Shown here one piece after another: positions 1-6,901 of a stretch of DNA of 11,742 bases (positions are counted from its first letter, which is position 1; each line of letters opens with the position of its first letter). Where the stretch lies: contig DASYQV010000255.1 in the NCBI GenBank assembly GCA_036005125.1, positions 1-11,742 on the forward strand. The letters run 5' to 3'. This stretch comes from DASYQV01 sp036005125 (GTDB lineage: Bacteria > Acidobacteriota > Vicinamibacteria > Vicinamibacterales > UBA2999). The notes beneath the pieces were generated by a model. It was not told the DNA's origin. It searched no databases and saw only the letters and a list, made by a program, of their open reading frames with translations. The position numbers were made by a program, and so were the translations under genes.

Positions 1-2
1 TG

Positions 3-2399
3 CGGCGCGAACCCGCATTCTGGTCGGTGGTCGTCCTCACGCTTGTGATCGGCGTTGCGACGAGCACAAGCATCTTTGCGATCGTCAACGGCGTGCTCCT
101 GCGGCCGCTGCCGTATCGCGACCCCGCTCGCCTCGTGAGCATCACTGACGTCGGTTATCGCGGCGTGTATGTCGAGCTGCGCCAGCGGAGCCGGATGATG
201 CAGATCGGCGCGTTCATGGACAGAGCGCCGATGTCGCTCACCGGCCGTGGCGAACCGCTGCGTCTGGAGGCGGCGCTGGCCGATGCGGACTTCTTCGAGG
301 TGCTTGGCGCCGAGGCAAGGCTCGGCCGCAGGTTCTTCCCGGAGGACACACGGCCAGGCGCGGCGCCCCTCGTGATTCTGGCGTATGGCTTGTGGCAACA
401 GCGCTTTGGCAGCGACCCGGCGATTGTGGGACAGCAACTGACTCTTGACGGGACGCCGCATACAGTCATCGGTGTCATGGCAGGGGGTTTCCGATTCCTG
501 CCGAACGTCAACATCTGGCTTCCGCTCGTCATCAATCCCGCCAATCAAATCGAACTGTGGGCCAGCGGCGCGAATATGGTCGCGCGCCTGCGCTCTGGCG
601 TGCGCCTGGAGCAGGCGCAAGAAGAGGTGCGCGCGCTCGTCCCACCGCTTCGCGAACGGTTTCCGTGGAGCATGTCGGCCGATTTCGGACGAACCGCCAC
701 CGCTGTTCCACTGTTGGAGCGGGCTATCGGTAACGTCCGGCCAACCCTGCTGGTCCTGTTGGCATCAGTCGTCGCAGTTCTCCTCATCGTGTCCGTGAAC
801 GTGGCGAACCTGTTGCTCACACGCGGTCTGTCGAGGCACCGTGAGCTGGCGATTCGCGCTGCGATTGGTGCCACGCGCGCACGTCTGGTCCGGCAGTTGG
901 CATTGGAAAGTCTCACCGTCGCGGTGCTAGCGGGAGTGCTCGGTGTCGCCGCATCGTTTGGCCTGCTCAGGCTGACCATCCAGCTCCTCCCCGCCGATAT
1001 GCCCCGCATCAATGACATCGTGATCGACACGCGGGTTCTCGCGTTCGCGCTTGGCATGTCGATGCTGACGGGCCTGCTCTTCGGGATTGTCCCCGCGATT
1101 CTCGCATCGAAATCGTGTATCCGCTCGCCGCTCGGCGTCGGCGCTGCCGTGCAGCGTCAGGGCTCCGAGCGACGGACGTCGCGGCTCCTCGCGATGGCGG
1201 AGCTTGCGCTGGCTGTCATGCTCGTCGTGTCGGCGGCGCTGCTTGGCAGAAGTGTGTTCAATCTCATGGCCGTCGATCCTGGATTCCGCCCGGAGCAGCT
1301 GGTGACGGCCAATGTCGCGCCACCCCGACCCCGCTATAGTCGGCCTGACGTGCAGCTGCGGTTTGTTGAGGATCTCCTCGCGCGGCTCCGAGCCGCGCCT
1401 GGCGTGCGGGCGGCCGCCGCAGGGTACGCCGTGCCGTTTGCCGGACGTCAATTCGGCAGTGTGTTTTCCATCGAGGGGCGCCCCGACCCAAGCACAAAGG
1501 CCGGTGACTGGGCGACCGCTGACGTTCGCGCGTTCGTTACAGCGGACTATCTATCCGTACTCGGTGTGTCCATGCTGGAGGGTCGTCCGTTTGCCGAGAC
1601 CGATCGCGGCGACACCGAACGGGTGGCGATCGTCAGCCGCAGCCTCGCACGTGCATATTGGGGAACCACCAGTCCGGTGGGTGCGCGCATCAGATTCCCG
1701 GGGGGTCCGAAGGCGCCGTGGATCACGATTGTAGGCGTGGCGGCTGATATCAAATGGAACAACCTCGGACAAGAGCGAAACTGGGCAACCGGCGCTCCGA
1801 CGCCCGACTTTCTGCGGACCGTGTACGTGCCGCTCGCTCAGACACCGTTCGTGGACAACAACGGCGTTCGACTGTTGCTGCGTACGGACGCCGCCCCTCA
1901 ACAGGTCGCAGCCAGTCTGCGCGCCCTCGTGACCTCGTTGGATAAGGACACGGCCGTAAGCGACATCAGATCCGGTGAAGCCTCCATCGCCGAGTCCGCA
2001 GCGCGTCCGCGGTTTACCGCCTTTCTGGTGGCGCTCTTCGCCGGCGTCGCGTTGCTACTCGGTGCGATCGGCGTCTACGGTGTGCTGGCGTACGCGGTCG
2101 GCAGGCGAACACAGGAATTTGCTGTCCGTCTAGCGCTTGGCGCCTCTCATCGAGACCTTCTCGCTGGCGTGATTGGAGAAGGGGCGCGGCTGACGCTCGC
2201 AGGTGTCATGCTCGGACTTGCGGGTTCGTTCATCGCAACTCGGGCGCTGTCACGACTCCTGTTCGGCGTGGGACCGACGGATCCGGCCACTTTCACGGGT
2301 GTCGCACTGGTGCTTATCGTGACCGGTCTGCTCGCGTCCTACCTTCCAGCCCGCCGAGCAATGCGCATCGACCCGGCCAGGGCATTGCAAGTGGAATAA
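3..2399 (+). CDS. ADOP-type MacB/FtsX ABC transporter permease (5' partial)
   Basis: Inner-membrane permease of the MacB/FtsX superfamily in the duplicated arrangement typical of Acidobacteriota. The frame is open from base 3, before the first GTG at 27, and the codons at 3-26 continue the family's N-terminal motif, so the true start lies outside the window. Numbering from that GTG: residues 1-22 are the first membrane helix, ending in the family signature NGVLLRPLPY; about 50-220 is a periplasmic MacB core; about 230-355 is the first FtsX helix bundle (RHRELAIRAAIGATRARLVR); about 388-410 is another helix; about 420-650 is a second periplasmic core; about 663-785 is the second FtsX bundle (RRTQEFAVRLALGAS), ending ARRAMRIDPARALQVE. 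No ATPase is in view, as usual for these orphan permeases. The substrate is unknown; MacB relatives act in efflux or mechanotransmission. Confidence 0.95.
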   Translation, partial: RREPAFWSVVVLTLVIGVATSTSIFAIVNGVLLRPLPYRDPARLVSITDVGYRGVYVELRQRSRMMQIGAFMDRAPMSLTGRGEPLRLEAALADADFFEVLGAEARLGRRFFPEDTRPGAAPLVILAYGLWQQRFGSDPAIVGQQLTLDGTPHTVIGVMAGGFRFLPNVNIWLPLVINPANQIELWASGANMVARLRSGVRLEQAQEEVRALVPPLRERFPWSMSADFGRTATAVPLLERAIGNVRPTLLVLLASVVAVLLIVSVNVANLLLTRGLSRHRELAIRAAIGATRARLVRQLALESLTVAVLAGVLGVAASFGLLRLTIQLLPADMPRINDIVIDTRVLAFALGMSMLTGLLFGIVPAILASKSCIRSPLGVGAAVQRQGSERRTSRLLAMAELALAVMLVVSAALLGRSVFNLMAVDPGFRPEQLVTANVAPPRPRYSRPDVQLRFVEDLLARLRAAPGVRAAAAGYAVPFAGRQFGSVFSIEGRPDPSTKAGDWATADVRAFVTADYLSVLGVSMLEGRPFAETDRGDTERVAIVSRSLARAYWGTTSPVGARIRFPGGPKAPWITIVGVAADIKWNNLGQERNWATGAPTPDFLRTVYVPLAQTPFVDNNGVRLLLRTDAAPQQVAASLRALVTSLDKDTAVSDIRSGEASIAESAARPRFTAFLVALFAGVALLLGAIGVYGVLAYAVGRRTQEFAVRLALGASHRDLLAGVIGEGARLTLAGVMLGLAGSFIATRALSRLLFGVGPTDPATFTGVALVLIVTGLLASYLPARRAMRIDPARALQVE

Positions 2400-2690
2400 T
2401 CCCACCGCGTGTGACTGACCGTCGCGGTCCGTGCGGACTTTGTTCGGTTCCAATCCCGCTCACTGACGGGGATAGGTCCTGGGTAACGCCGCAGTGTGGA
2501 CAATCCCGCGAACAGAGACGAACTTCGGCTGGGGATCAAGCACGCTCGACAAGTGCCCCGCACGGCGGTCTGCATCGGCTGTCGGACGATTGTGATCGTC
2601 AAACGTACCGCCTTACCGGACGAGGACATCACCACATCGCTGTATCACTGGCGCCTTGATGAAACGGAATGGTTCGCGGATGATCAATCG
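2400..2690. other. Intergenic region with repeat copy A
   Basis: The 291 nt between the permease stop and the proposed yciH start hold no recognised gene. A short GTCC/GGAC hairpin lies near 2427-2440, followed by only a few T, so a terminator is doubtful. The dispersed 17-18 bp repeat copy A lies at 2484-2501. A reading frame upstream of and in phase with yciH is open from ATG 2496 but has no family similarity I recognise. It could be a long N-terminal extension of YciH or chance. Confidence 0.5.
2475..2501 (+). repeat. Dispersed repeat, copy A
   Basis: Contains gtaacgccgcagtgtgga followed by c. The same 18 bases occur inverted at 4439-4456, and 17 of the overlapping bases (aacgccgcagtgtggac) recur at 6902. 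With copy B, similarity extends leftward through ggtcct, with one gap and one mismatch, to about 27 bp. The copy lies between the permease and yciH. Confidence 0.75.
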
Positions 2691-3050
2691 GTGAACACCA
2701 GACACAACGCGCGCCTCGTGTATTCGACCGATACGGCGGGCAAGTGCGCTGTATGCGGCTGGCCGCAGCGAGACTGCCAGTGCAGCGGCCGGCGCGACGC
2801 GAACGATCCAGTCCCGGCACGCGTCGTCGCGAAGCTGCGAACAGAAAAGAAGGGGCGCGGAGGCAAGACAGTCACGATGGTGTACGGTCTGCCACAGAAC
2901 GATGAGTACCTGAAAGAGCTGAGCCAGGAGCTGAAGCGCGCGTGCGGTACGGGAGGCAAGATTGTCGAAGGCGGAGTGGAGCTACAGGGCGATGTACGCG
3001 AGCGCGTGCGCGACGTCCTGGTGAAACGTGGATATGGCGTCAAAGGTTGA
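2691..3050 (+). CDS. yciH: SUI1/eIF1-like translation initiation factor YciH
   Basis: Small bacterial homologue of eukaryotic eIF1 (SUI1 domain), expected to act at the ribosome in start-site discrimination. From the GTG at 2691 it is 119 aa, close to the 108 aa of E. coli YciH. The N-terminus NARLVYSTDT matches the usual YciH opening, which decides this start although the upstream ribosome-binding site is poor. The frame is open back to ATG 2496 (184 aa), so a longer form is not excluded. Residues 19-31 carry CxxC then CxC, a probable zinc knuckle seen in many bacterial YciH proteins. The SUI1 domain covers about 45-118, with the signature CGTGGKIVEGGVELQGD near its end. It is followed 48 nt later by the HI0933-type flavoprotein on the same strand and may be co-transcribed with it. 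Confidence 0.9.
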   Translation: MNTRHNARLVYSTDTAGKCAVCGWPQRDCQCSGRRDANDPVPARVVAKLRTEKKGRGGKTVTMVYGLPQNDEYLKELSQELKRACGTGGKIVEGGVELQGDVRERVRDVLVKRGYGVKG

Positions 3051-3098
3051 ACGCTCGATGCGTCCGGTCACGTTTTATGAACCGTTCATGACCCGCTC

Positions 3099-4376
3099 GT
3101 GCCCTTCGGCCCTGCCTTCATGGCCTCCAGCGTCGTAGTCGGTGCCGGCGCCGCAGGACTGGTGGCCGCGATATTTGCCTCGGAGCGATCCTCGGTGACC
3201 GTCATCGAGCGTACGAGCGACGGCGGGCGCAAGATCCTGATCAGTGGCGGCGGCCGGTGCAACATTCTCCCTGCGGCGCTCGAACCCGATCGATTCGTCA
3301 CCGATTCGCCTGCCCATCTCCTCCGCGGGATGCTGCGGGCGTGGCCCCTCGTCGCACAGCGCGAGTTCTTCGAACGCGAGGTGGGCATTCCGCTCACGGT
3401 CGAGGGAGAGACAGGAAAGTTGTTTCCTCGCTCCGGTCGCGCGAGGGACGTGCGCGACGGGCTCATCGAACTGGCCCGGCAGAGGGGAGTTCGCTTTCAA
3501 TGGGACACATCGCTCACGGGCCTGGCTCGAACATCACAGGGCTGGCGCGTCGCCACAACACGCGGCGAGATCGACACGCAGGCCGTGGTCCTGGCAACGG
3601 GTGGGCTGTCGGTGCCGAAAACCGGCAGCGACGGCACGGGCATCCACGTGGCGGTGGGGCTTGGCCACCTGCTGCACGACACCTATCCGGCGCTCACGCC
3701 GCTCATTGCCGAACCCGCGGTGCATGGGTCGCTCTCGGGAGTGTCCCTCGCCGTGCGATTGCGCGCGAGATGGCGTGGCAGGTCGGCCGAGGCGGCCGGC
3801 GGTTTTCTGTTCACGCATCGCGGCTACAGCGGCCCCTCGGTGCTCGACCTGTCGCACATCGCCGTGCGCAGTCGGATGGGTGGAGACGATCCGGCGCGGG
3901 CCGCCGTGCTTCGCATCGCATGGTCGGCGAAAGACGCCGCCGAGTGGCAGCGGGAGCTCACGACATCGGCGGCGCTCGTGGTCACGACAGTCGCCCGACA
4001 TGTGCCACAGCGTCTGGCGGTTCAACTGCTCAAGGAAGCCGGCATCCCTCCCGATCGATCAGCCGCCGAGTTGCGCCGCGGCGAACGGGCGGCACTGCTC
4101 GACGCGCTGACCTCGTTCGTCCTGCCATGGACCGGCGACGAGGGGTACAAGAAGGCCGAGGTCACGGGTGGTGGCATCGCACTCGACGAGGTGAATCCGC
4201 GAACGCTCGAGAGCCGGCGCCACGCCGCCCTGTTTCTGTGTGGTGAAATGCTCGACGCGTTTGGCCCCATCGGTGGCCACAACTTCGCCTGGGCCTGGTC
4301 GACTGGCCGTGCGGCCGGACGTGGAGTCGCACCGCACGACGAAACTCGATTACGAGCAACGAAGTCGAGGCGTTGA
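3099..4376 (+). CDS. HI0933/YhiN-family FAD-dependent oxidoreductase
   Basis: Flavoprotein of the HI0933-like (TIGR00275) family, 425 aa from GTG 3099 or 418 aa from ATG 3120. Neither start has a clear ribosome-binding site. Residues 15-20 GAGAAG are the dinucleotide-binding glycine motif, following the beta strand VVV. GGRKILISGGGRCNI near 45-59 is the family hallmark. VVLATGG near 163 is the second FAD-contact motif. The C-terminal part has GYKKAEVTGGGIALDEV and LCGEMLDAFGPIGGHN, both diagnostic. The biochemical reaction of this widespread family is poorly defined (proposed NAD(P)H- or thiol-linked FAD oxidoreductase, cytoplasmic). The last 14 residues are basic and beyond the usual end. 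It probably forms a transcription unit with yciH. Confidence 0.92.
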   Translation: MPFGPAFMASSVVVGAGAAGLVAAIFASERSSVTVIERTSDGGRKILISGGGRCNILPAALEPDRFVTDSPAHLLRGMLRAWPLVAQREFFEREVGIPLTVEGETGKLFPRSGRARDVRDGLIELARQRGVRFQWDTSLTGLARTSQGWRVATTRGEIDTQAVVLATGGLSVPKTGSDGTGIHVAVGLGHLLHDTYPALTPLIAEPAVHGSLSGVSLAVRLRARWRGRSAEAAGGFLFTHRGYSGPSVLDLSHIAVRSRMGGDDPARAAVLRIAWSAKDAAEWQRELTTSAALVVTTVARHVPQRLAVQLLKEAGIPPDRSAAELRRGERAALLDALTSFVLPWTGDEGYKKAEVTGGGIALDEVNPRTLESRRHAALFLCGEMLDAFGPIGGHNFAWAWSTGRAAGRGVAPHDETRLRATKSRR

Positions 4377-4438
4377 GATAATCAGACTCGCATTCACAAT
4401 TGCCGTTCGCTATCCCGCAGTTTTGAGCGGTCGCTCGA

Positions 4439-4465
4439 TCCACACTGCGGCGTTACTCAAGGACC
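4439..4465 (-). repeat. Dispersed repeat, copy B (inverted)
   Basis: On the plus strand it reads tccacactgcggcgttac, the exact reverse complement of 18 bases at copy A (2484-2501). Beyond these the two copies share the ggtcct block with one gap and one mismatch. It sits about 60 nt after the stop of the flavoprotein gene, at the point where conserved chromosomal genes give way to the patchwork region. Confidence 0.75.
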
Positions 4466-4623
4466 GAGTCACGGTTGGCGGCAAGGCGTTCGCAGCCGCG
4501 GGCGGTGACAGCCTCTGCCGCCTGGGCGGTTGATCGGTCCGGATAGAACCATTGGAGACGAGACGGGCTTGTGGGCTAGGATCGCCGCGTTCGTCGCTCG
4601 GCGGCTGGTCGTCTAAGGCGACG

Positions 4624-4809
4624 TTGCAACCCAACGATCGGGTGGACGTGAAGACCATCCGAATGATGAGACCGATGGGCTATGCCGGCCGACGCGGCAC
4701 TGTTAGCGGCTGGAATGCAGCAGCGTCGGAGTACGCCGTCGCCTTCGAGGAGCCGATACTTGGATGGGTTGCTTCGAACACGCTCGAACCGTTCGTGAAG
4801 CGCAGTTGA
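4624..4809 (+). CDS. Small SH3/KOW-like hypothetical protein (61 aa)
   Basis: I recognise no named family. The proposed start is TTG 4624, preceded by AAGG at 4615-4618 with 5 nt spacing. This gives a compact 61-aa protein beginning QPNDRVDVKTIR, like small beta-barrel proteins that open with a GDxV strand. The residues GRRGTV, YAVAFEE and WV..NTLEPF fit the alternating strands of a KOW/SH3-type domain; this is inferred from pattern only. The frame is open farther upstream, to ATG 4552, but that part has no protein-like character. It stands alone on the plus strand, convergent with the small-gene cluster ending at 4895. Small proteins of this type are common cargo of accessory DNA. Confidence 0.5.
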   Translation: MQPNDRVDVKTIRMMRPMGYAGRRGTVSGWNAAASEYAVAFEEPILGWVASNTLEPFVKRS

Positions 4810-4894
4810 CCGTCGGTCGGCCGGACGTTAGCGTACCTGTTCCTGGTCGATGGCACACGTTCGTGAAGGTAATTGTGCCGTTTACAAACCACGG

Positions 4895-5128
4895 CTATGC
4901 CACTTCACCGTCGTAAACCCGCCGAGCGGATGCGAGGAGTGCGTCCAGCGCCTGCCCCGGGGTGCTTCCGCGGTACTCGCTGATGAGCACCGAAGTCTTC
5001 ACCGTCACGTCGTCCTTCTGAACCACGGCGCCTAGAGTCGCGGTGAAGAGACCGTTGTTCCCTTTCGGTGCGATGTACGCGATGTACCCCATGCCGCCTA
5101 CGTGAACGGTCGCTTTAGTGCTGGTCAT
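4895..5128 (-). CDS. Hypothetical protein, 77 aa
   Basis: Unrecognised small protein. It starts at ATG 5128 with a purine-rich GAGAAG just upstream. Composition is protein-like: an N-terminal beta-rich stretch (KATVHVGGMGYIAYIA) and a C-terminal amphipathic helix (PGQALDALLASARRVYDG). It has no signal peptide, membrane helix or catalytic motif. It lies 19 nt downstream of the 41-aa membrane protein gene in the same direction, which suggests a small operon. Tightly packed tiny genes of this kind are typical of phage-derived segments, but nothing here identifies a phage function. Confidence 0.6.
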   Translation of the reverse strand: MTSTKATVHVGGMGYIAYIAPKGNNGLFTATLGAVVQKDDVTVKTSVLISEYRGSTPGQALDALLASARRVYDGEVA

Positions 5129-5147
5129 CGCTTCTCACAACCCAGCG

Positions 5148-5273
5148 CTACCGCCGACGCTTCCACGGCGGCGGTCCCCCATCCTTCGGCCAGACCCACC
5201 AGCCGCCCAGTACCACGGCGACCATTGCGATTAGCGGCATAAGTGCGAGCAGCACTTGACCAAACGTCGTCAT
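5148..5273 (-). CDS. Small single-helix membrane protein, 41 aa
   Basis: Starts at ATG 5273 and ends at TAG 5148-5150. Residues 5-27 form one strongly hydrophobic helix (GQVLLALMPLIAMVAVVLGG then WWVW), followed by a proline/glycine hinge and a basic tail ending WKRRR. This predicts an N-out, C-in single-pass inner-membrane peptide. A purine-rich stretch (AAGGCGGCGAAGAAG) precedes the ATG. The start overlaps the TGA of the upstream lysine-rich frame as ATGA, and the 77-aa gene follows after 19 nt, so it looks like the middle member of a translationally coupled cluster. The function is unknown; a phage or regulatory small membrane protein is possible. Confidence 0.55.
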   Translation of the reverse strand: MTTFGQVLLALMPLIAMVAVVLGGWWVWPKDGGPPPWKRRR

Positions 5274-5415
5274 TGCTTCTTCGCCGCCTTCCTGTTGCGC
5301 ACCTTTCCACGACAGCCTCGCGTACGTGCATCGGCGTCAGGATGGGCGAGTCGTCTACCGCGATCTTCAGCTCGCCGAAAAGCGAACGGCCGCGACCAAA
5401 GCTCCTGCAATGAGA
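5270..5415 (-). pseudogene. Probable frameshifted small gene upstream of the 41-aa protein
   Basis: Reading minus-strand from 5415, one frame gives protein-like sequence (LFGELKIAVDDSPILTPM, then HVREAVVE) and then turns into arginine-rich noise. The next frame from about 5307 gives KVRNRKAAKKQ and a TGA that overlaps the ATG at 5273 as ATGA. Adding one base in the A-run at about 5302-5307 would join the two into one continuous C-terminus. I infer a single-base deletion, real or from sequencing. No start codon is present in the first frame after its upstream stop at 5416-5418, so the 5' end may have been lost at the ddl junction. Function unknown. Confidence 0.33.
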
Positions 5416-5420
5416 TCAGG

Positions 5421-6347
5421 TTAGAAGCATGGGGTTATCCCCACATGAGCTCCCGCGAAGATCGTCACGCACAGGTCTTCGTAGGAGATTCCCACGGCCT
5501 TCGCCGCCATCGGCACGAGCGAGTGGCCGGTCATACCCGGCGAGGTATTTACTTCCAGGAGCCACGGCCGGCCCTTTCGGTCGAGCATCAGGTCGATGCG
5601 CCCCCATCCCGCGCAGCCGACGAGCCTGAAGGCGCGCAGGGCGAGGTCCTGCAGCGCCTGTTCCTTCTTTTTCGGCAGCCCGCTCGGGCAATGGTACTTC
5701 GTGTCCTCGGTGAAGTACTTGTTCTGGTAGTCGTAGTTGCCCTGCGGCGCCTGGATTCGGATAAGCGGCAGCGGCGCGTCGCCGACGATGCTGGCCGTGT
5801 ACTCTGGGCCGTCGATGAATTGCTCCGCCAGCGCGATGTCGCGGAACTTGCCCGCCGCGACCTCGTAGGCCGCAGGGAGCTGCGCCGCCTTCGTCACCTT
5901 GGTGAGCCCGAGCGTCGAGCCCTCGTTAGCCGGCTTGACGATGAGCGGCAGGCCGAGCTCGCGCGCCACGGCGCCCCATTTGTCGCCCGCCTCCAGGATA
6001 CGGTAGCGCGGCGTAGGCAGGTCGCTCGCGATCCAGACCATCTTCGTGCGCCATTCATCCATCGCCATCGCCGAGCCCATCACACCGCTGCCGGTGTCCG
6101 GGATGCGCAGTACCTCGAGCGCGCCCTGCACGGTGCCGTCCTCCCCGCCGCGTCCGTGCAGCGCGATGAAACAGCGGGCAAAGCCGTCCTTGCGCAGCTC
6201 GTACAGGTCGCGCTCGGCTGGATCGAACGCGTGCGCGTCCACACCCTTCGAGCGCAGCGCCCTTAGCACGCCATTCCCGCTCATGAGCGAGATCTCACGC
6301 TCCGCGGAGCGCCCGCCCATCAGGACGGCGACCTTGCCGAAGTTCAT
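5421..6347 (-). CDS. ddl: D-alanine--D-alanine ligase, betaproteobacterial type, altered ends
   Basis: ATP-grasp ligase making D-Ala-D-Ala for peptidoglycan in the cytoplasm; 308 aa, normal family length. It starts at ATG 6347 with GGTGAGG at 6352-6358 as ribosome-binding site. The N-terminal motif GGRSAEREISLMSG includes the catalytic Glu16. LHGRGGEDG (from His64), the KP..EGST nucleotide motif near 139-144, NYDYQNKY, GWGRIDLMLD and LEVNTSPGMTGHSLVPMA are all present. Two oddities: the usual MDK of the ATP site reads MDE (Glu98), and KPxREGS reads KPANEGS. The last five residues (ITPCF) are not family-like, so the native stop was probably lost at a junction. The wording resembles Burkholderiales/Nitrosomonadales DdlB, unlike the rest of the window. 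Activity is uncertain. Confidence 0.93.
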   Translation of the reverse strand: MNFGKVAVLMGGRSAEREISLMSGNGVLRALRSKGVDAHAFDPAERDLYELRKDGFARCFIALHGRGGEDGTVQGALEVLRIPDTGSGVMGSAMAMDEWRTKMVWIASDLPTPRYRILEAGDKWGAVARELGLPLIVKPANEGSTLGLTKVTKAAQLPAAYEVAAGKFRDIALAEQFIDGPEYTASIVGDAPLPLIRIQAPQGNYDYQNKYFTEDTKYHCPSGLPKKKEQALQDLALRAFRLVGCAGWGRIDLMLDRKGRPWLLEVNTSPGMTGHSLVPMAAKAVGISYEDLCVTIFAGAHVGITPCF

Positions 6348-6420
6348 GCGGCCTCACCGACGATGCGCTTTTCGGGAATGAGGTCCACGCCTTTCTTTTC
6401 CAGAACCGTCTCTTGACCAC
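6344..6420 (-). pseudogene. murB: C-terminal scrap of MurB upstream of ddl
   Basis: The minus-strand frame ending at TGA 6344-6346 gives QETVLEKKGVDLIPEKRIVG followed by EAA. This fits the C-terminus of UDP-N-acetylenolpyruvoylglucosamine reductase (v..fGv.LepEvriiG). The stop overlaps the ddl ATG as ATGA, the coupling expected in a murC-murB-ddl order within the division/cell-wall cluster. Only about 24 family-like residues remain; upstream of about 6420 the frame loses all similarity. I infer a truncated 3' end of murB. The match is short, so this is less certain than ddl itself. Confidence 0.5.
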
Positions 6421-6717
6421 GGTAGCACACCTGGTTTCGCCCGCTCGGCATGAGAAGATTCCACGATGTGATTGCGAAACGCGGGGCAGATTGGACTGGC
6501 ACGCGAGGCGCGGGCACGTCACACGGCATCCAGGCCCAGCGCAGACGCCGTGCCGCTCCGACGTGTCAGGATGGGCTCAAGGTCTGGTCGGGGCCTTGTC
6601 GTCTCCAGCCGTCCGGGCATTTCCCGCACGAGTTCACGTGCGTAAGTGCTCGCTTGGCAGCCGCGAGCTCGACGCAGCCGTTCTCCAGCAACGTCGTCCG
6701 CATCCCGCCGGCAGGGC
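6421..6717. other. Decayed region without a confident gene
   Basis: About 300 nt with several overlapping open frames on both strands but no convincing protein. The best candidate on the minus strand is a 45-aa frame from ATG 6703 to TGA 6566, containing ENGCVELAAAKRALTHVNSC then GKCPDGW. Its alanine- and cysteine-bearing helix-like text is suggestive, but it has no clear ribosome-binding site and no family I know. A second minus-strand frame, ending at 6519, overlaps it. Neither is called. Confidence 0.4.
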
Positions 6718-6870
6718 CATGAGGATCCCGACATCGACCCGCTCGACCTGGCTGTAGAGTACGTCGTCTGCATCCTTCGGCTCGAAGTAGACGCGGAACT
6801 CGGTGCCAGCGCGATACCAGTACAGCGCGGCGGTGACGATGCGCCGCGAGCCCTGCAGGGTGACCGTCCA
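6718..6870 (-). pseudogene. Start-less coding-like remnant, unknown family
   Basis: Directly after a TGA at 6871-6873, the minus strand reads TVTLQGSRRIVTAALYWYRA, then FRVYFEPKDADDVLYSQVER and VDVGIL. This is clearly protein-like (alternating beta pattern, balanced Phe/Tyr/Asp) in a GC-rich background. It has no ATG, GTG or TTG start in frame, and after the ATG at 6720 it turns into cysteine/arginine-rich noise. It is probably an internal piece of a gene cut at the upstream junction near repeat copy C and frameshifted near 6718. I do not recognise the family. Confidence 0.37.
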
Positions 6871-6901
6871 TCATGCGAAATGAGTTCGATAGCTCGCCAT
6901 C

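Noticed and set aside
2427..2445. Rho-independent terminator after the permease
   Set aside because: The stem is only 4-5 bp and the following tract is broken (ttt then gtt).
2448..2460. T-arm-like sequence ggttccaatcccg suggesting a tRNA 3' end
   Set aside because: No matching acceptor, D-arm or anticodon stem can be laid out upstream, and the conserved purine in the T-loop is C.
4630..4835. Possible integron attC core sites (acccaac, gttagcg)
   Set aside because: The GTT-containing element does not fit GTTRRRY, no paired inner cores with a foldable stem were found, and there is no integron integrase.
5125..5331. 68-aa minus-strand ORF overlapping the small-gene cluster
   Set aside because: Only its first residues are protein-like; the rest is the arginine-rich alternative frame of the 41-aa membrane protein.
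5435..5445. DnaA-box-like ttatccccaca
   Set aside because: It has one extra C compared with TTATCCACA, is single, and lies across the end of the ddl frame.
5256..6266. 336-aa plus-strand ORF
   Set aside because: It is the antisense of ddl, rich in Arg/His/Val as expected of a shadow frame.
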